Source: Mycolicibacterium doricum
GTDB lineage: Bacteria; Actinomycetota; Actinomycetes; Mycobacteriales; Mycobacteriaceae
Assembly (NCBI RefSeq): GCF_010728155.1
Contig: NZ_AP022605.1
Coordinates: forward strand, 62,001-126,000
Direction of reading: 5' to 3'
DNA: 64,000 nucleotides
Shown here: positions 63,722 to 64,000 of the stretch, one piece after another
Position numbering within the stretch: position 1 is the first letter of the stretch
How the letters are laid out: every line of letters starts with the position of its first letter
The notes under the pieces: model-generated
What the model saw: only the letters and a program-made list of their open reading frames with translations
The model's database searches: none
Told to the model about the DNA's origin: nothing
Translations under genes and position numbers: made by a program

Positions 63722-64000
63722 TCATGTCTGCTCGTGCTCCGCGCGGGGTAAGGATCCGACCTGCCGTGATGTGAGTTCGACCAGCAGCGACATCCCGTAG
63801 TGGGCGGGCATCTCCACGGTGAAACTGTGTAGATCGTCGACCGTGGCGAAGGCGTGTGCGCTGAACATGTCCGAGACCTCGGCCCCGGGGGGCAGCACCG
63901 CGGAGCGCACGGTGCCGGCCACCTCCTCGTTGGCGAAGTTCAGCACGGTCAGCTGGTAGCGGCCCGGTTCGGCCAGTTCGTGCACCAGCACGAGCATCCC
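63722..64000 (-). CDS. C-terminal end of an alpha-amylase-family enzyme, perhaps TreS-like
   Basis: Only the last 90 or so residues are visible; the gene continues beyond the window. VHELAEPGRYQLTVLNFANE, SDMFSAHAFATVDDLHSF and HYGMSLLVELTSRQ resemble the beta-sandwich C domain of trehalose synthase/maltosyl enzymes. If TreS, it interconverts maltose and trehalose. Without the catalytic barrel this is provisional. Confidence 0.5.
   Translation of the reverse strand, partial: GMLVLVHELAEPGRYQLTVLNFANEEVAGTVRSAVLPPGAEVSDMFSAHAFATVDDLHSFTVEMPAHYGMSLLVELTSRQVGSLPRAEHEQT

Overview
The window is a high-GC actinobacterial chromosome segment that reads as a fast-growing environmental Mycobacterium (Mycolicibacterium). 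The evidence is gene content and order. From about 1 to 57.6 kb the genes follow, with gaps, the M. tuberculosis order Rv0207c to Rv0265c: NYN protein, trmB, a GTPase-like pair, pckG, glycosyltransferase, DUF3068, php, aftD, lpqI, htdX-fabG4-fadA2-fadE5, succinate dehydrogenase 1, hsp20, nirBD, hemD, narK, aac(2'), fecB2. These correspondences rest on recalled protein families and recalled M. tuberculosis sequences, not on a search. Beyond 57.6 kb that order stops and the DNA looks accessory.

Layout. 1-4.1 kb: RNA and GTPase genes. 4.1-14.7 kb: central carbon metabolism (PckG, isocitrate lyase 2), a GntR regulator coupled to an acyl-CoA dehydrogenase, a potassium channel and small membrane proteins. 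14.9-17.2 kb: two FadE subunits joined by a 32-bp repeat array. 17.3-33 kb: envelope genes (methyltransferase, glycosyltransferase, membrane proteins, acyltransferase, AftD, LpqI) with two amidohydrolase-type enzymes and an MFS exporter. 33.3-41.5 kb: fatty-acid genes (TetR, HtdX, FabG4, FadA2, FadE5) sharing a TTAC-N6-GTAA operator-like element. 41.7-45.5 kb: succinate dehydrogenase 1. 46-54.4 kb: Hsp20, then nitrite assimilation (NirB, NirD, siroheme-pathway genes, NarK) with a GAF-ANTAR regulator. 54.5-58.4 kb: aac(2'), decayed pxpB/pxpC, a queuosine-precursor transporter, FecB2, a decayed lysE. 58.4-64 kb: universal stress protein behind a DosR-like box, an SOS-controlled 13E12/HNH gene split by an IS3-family element, an envelope carboxypeptidase and the end of an alpha-amylase-family gene.

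Three themes stand out. First, short tandem repeats (11-32 bp, 2-5 copies) sit at many gene boundaries or extend protein ends; those inside reading frames are multiples of three. The most striking array links two fadE genes by four overlapping 11-codon mini-ORFs, each joined by an ATGA stop/start overlap. Second, several genes seem to start at unusual codons: ATA for gntR, CTG for a membrane protein, TTG for others. Third, decay is visible: pxpB/pxpC, lysE, a short-chain dehydrogenase remnant and an IS transposase with two frameshifts.

No tRNA, rRNA or CRISPR array was recognised.
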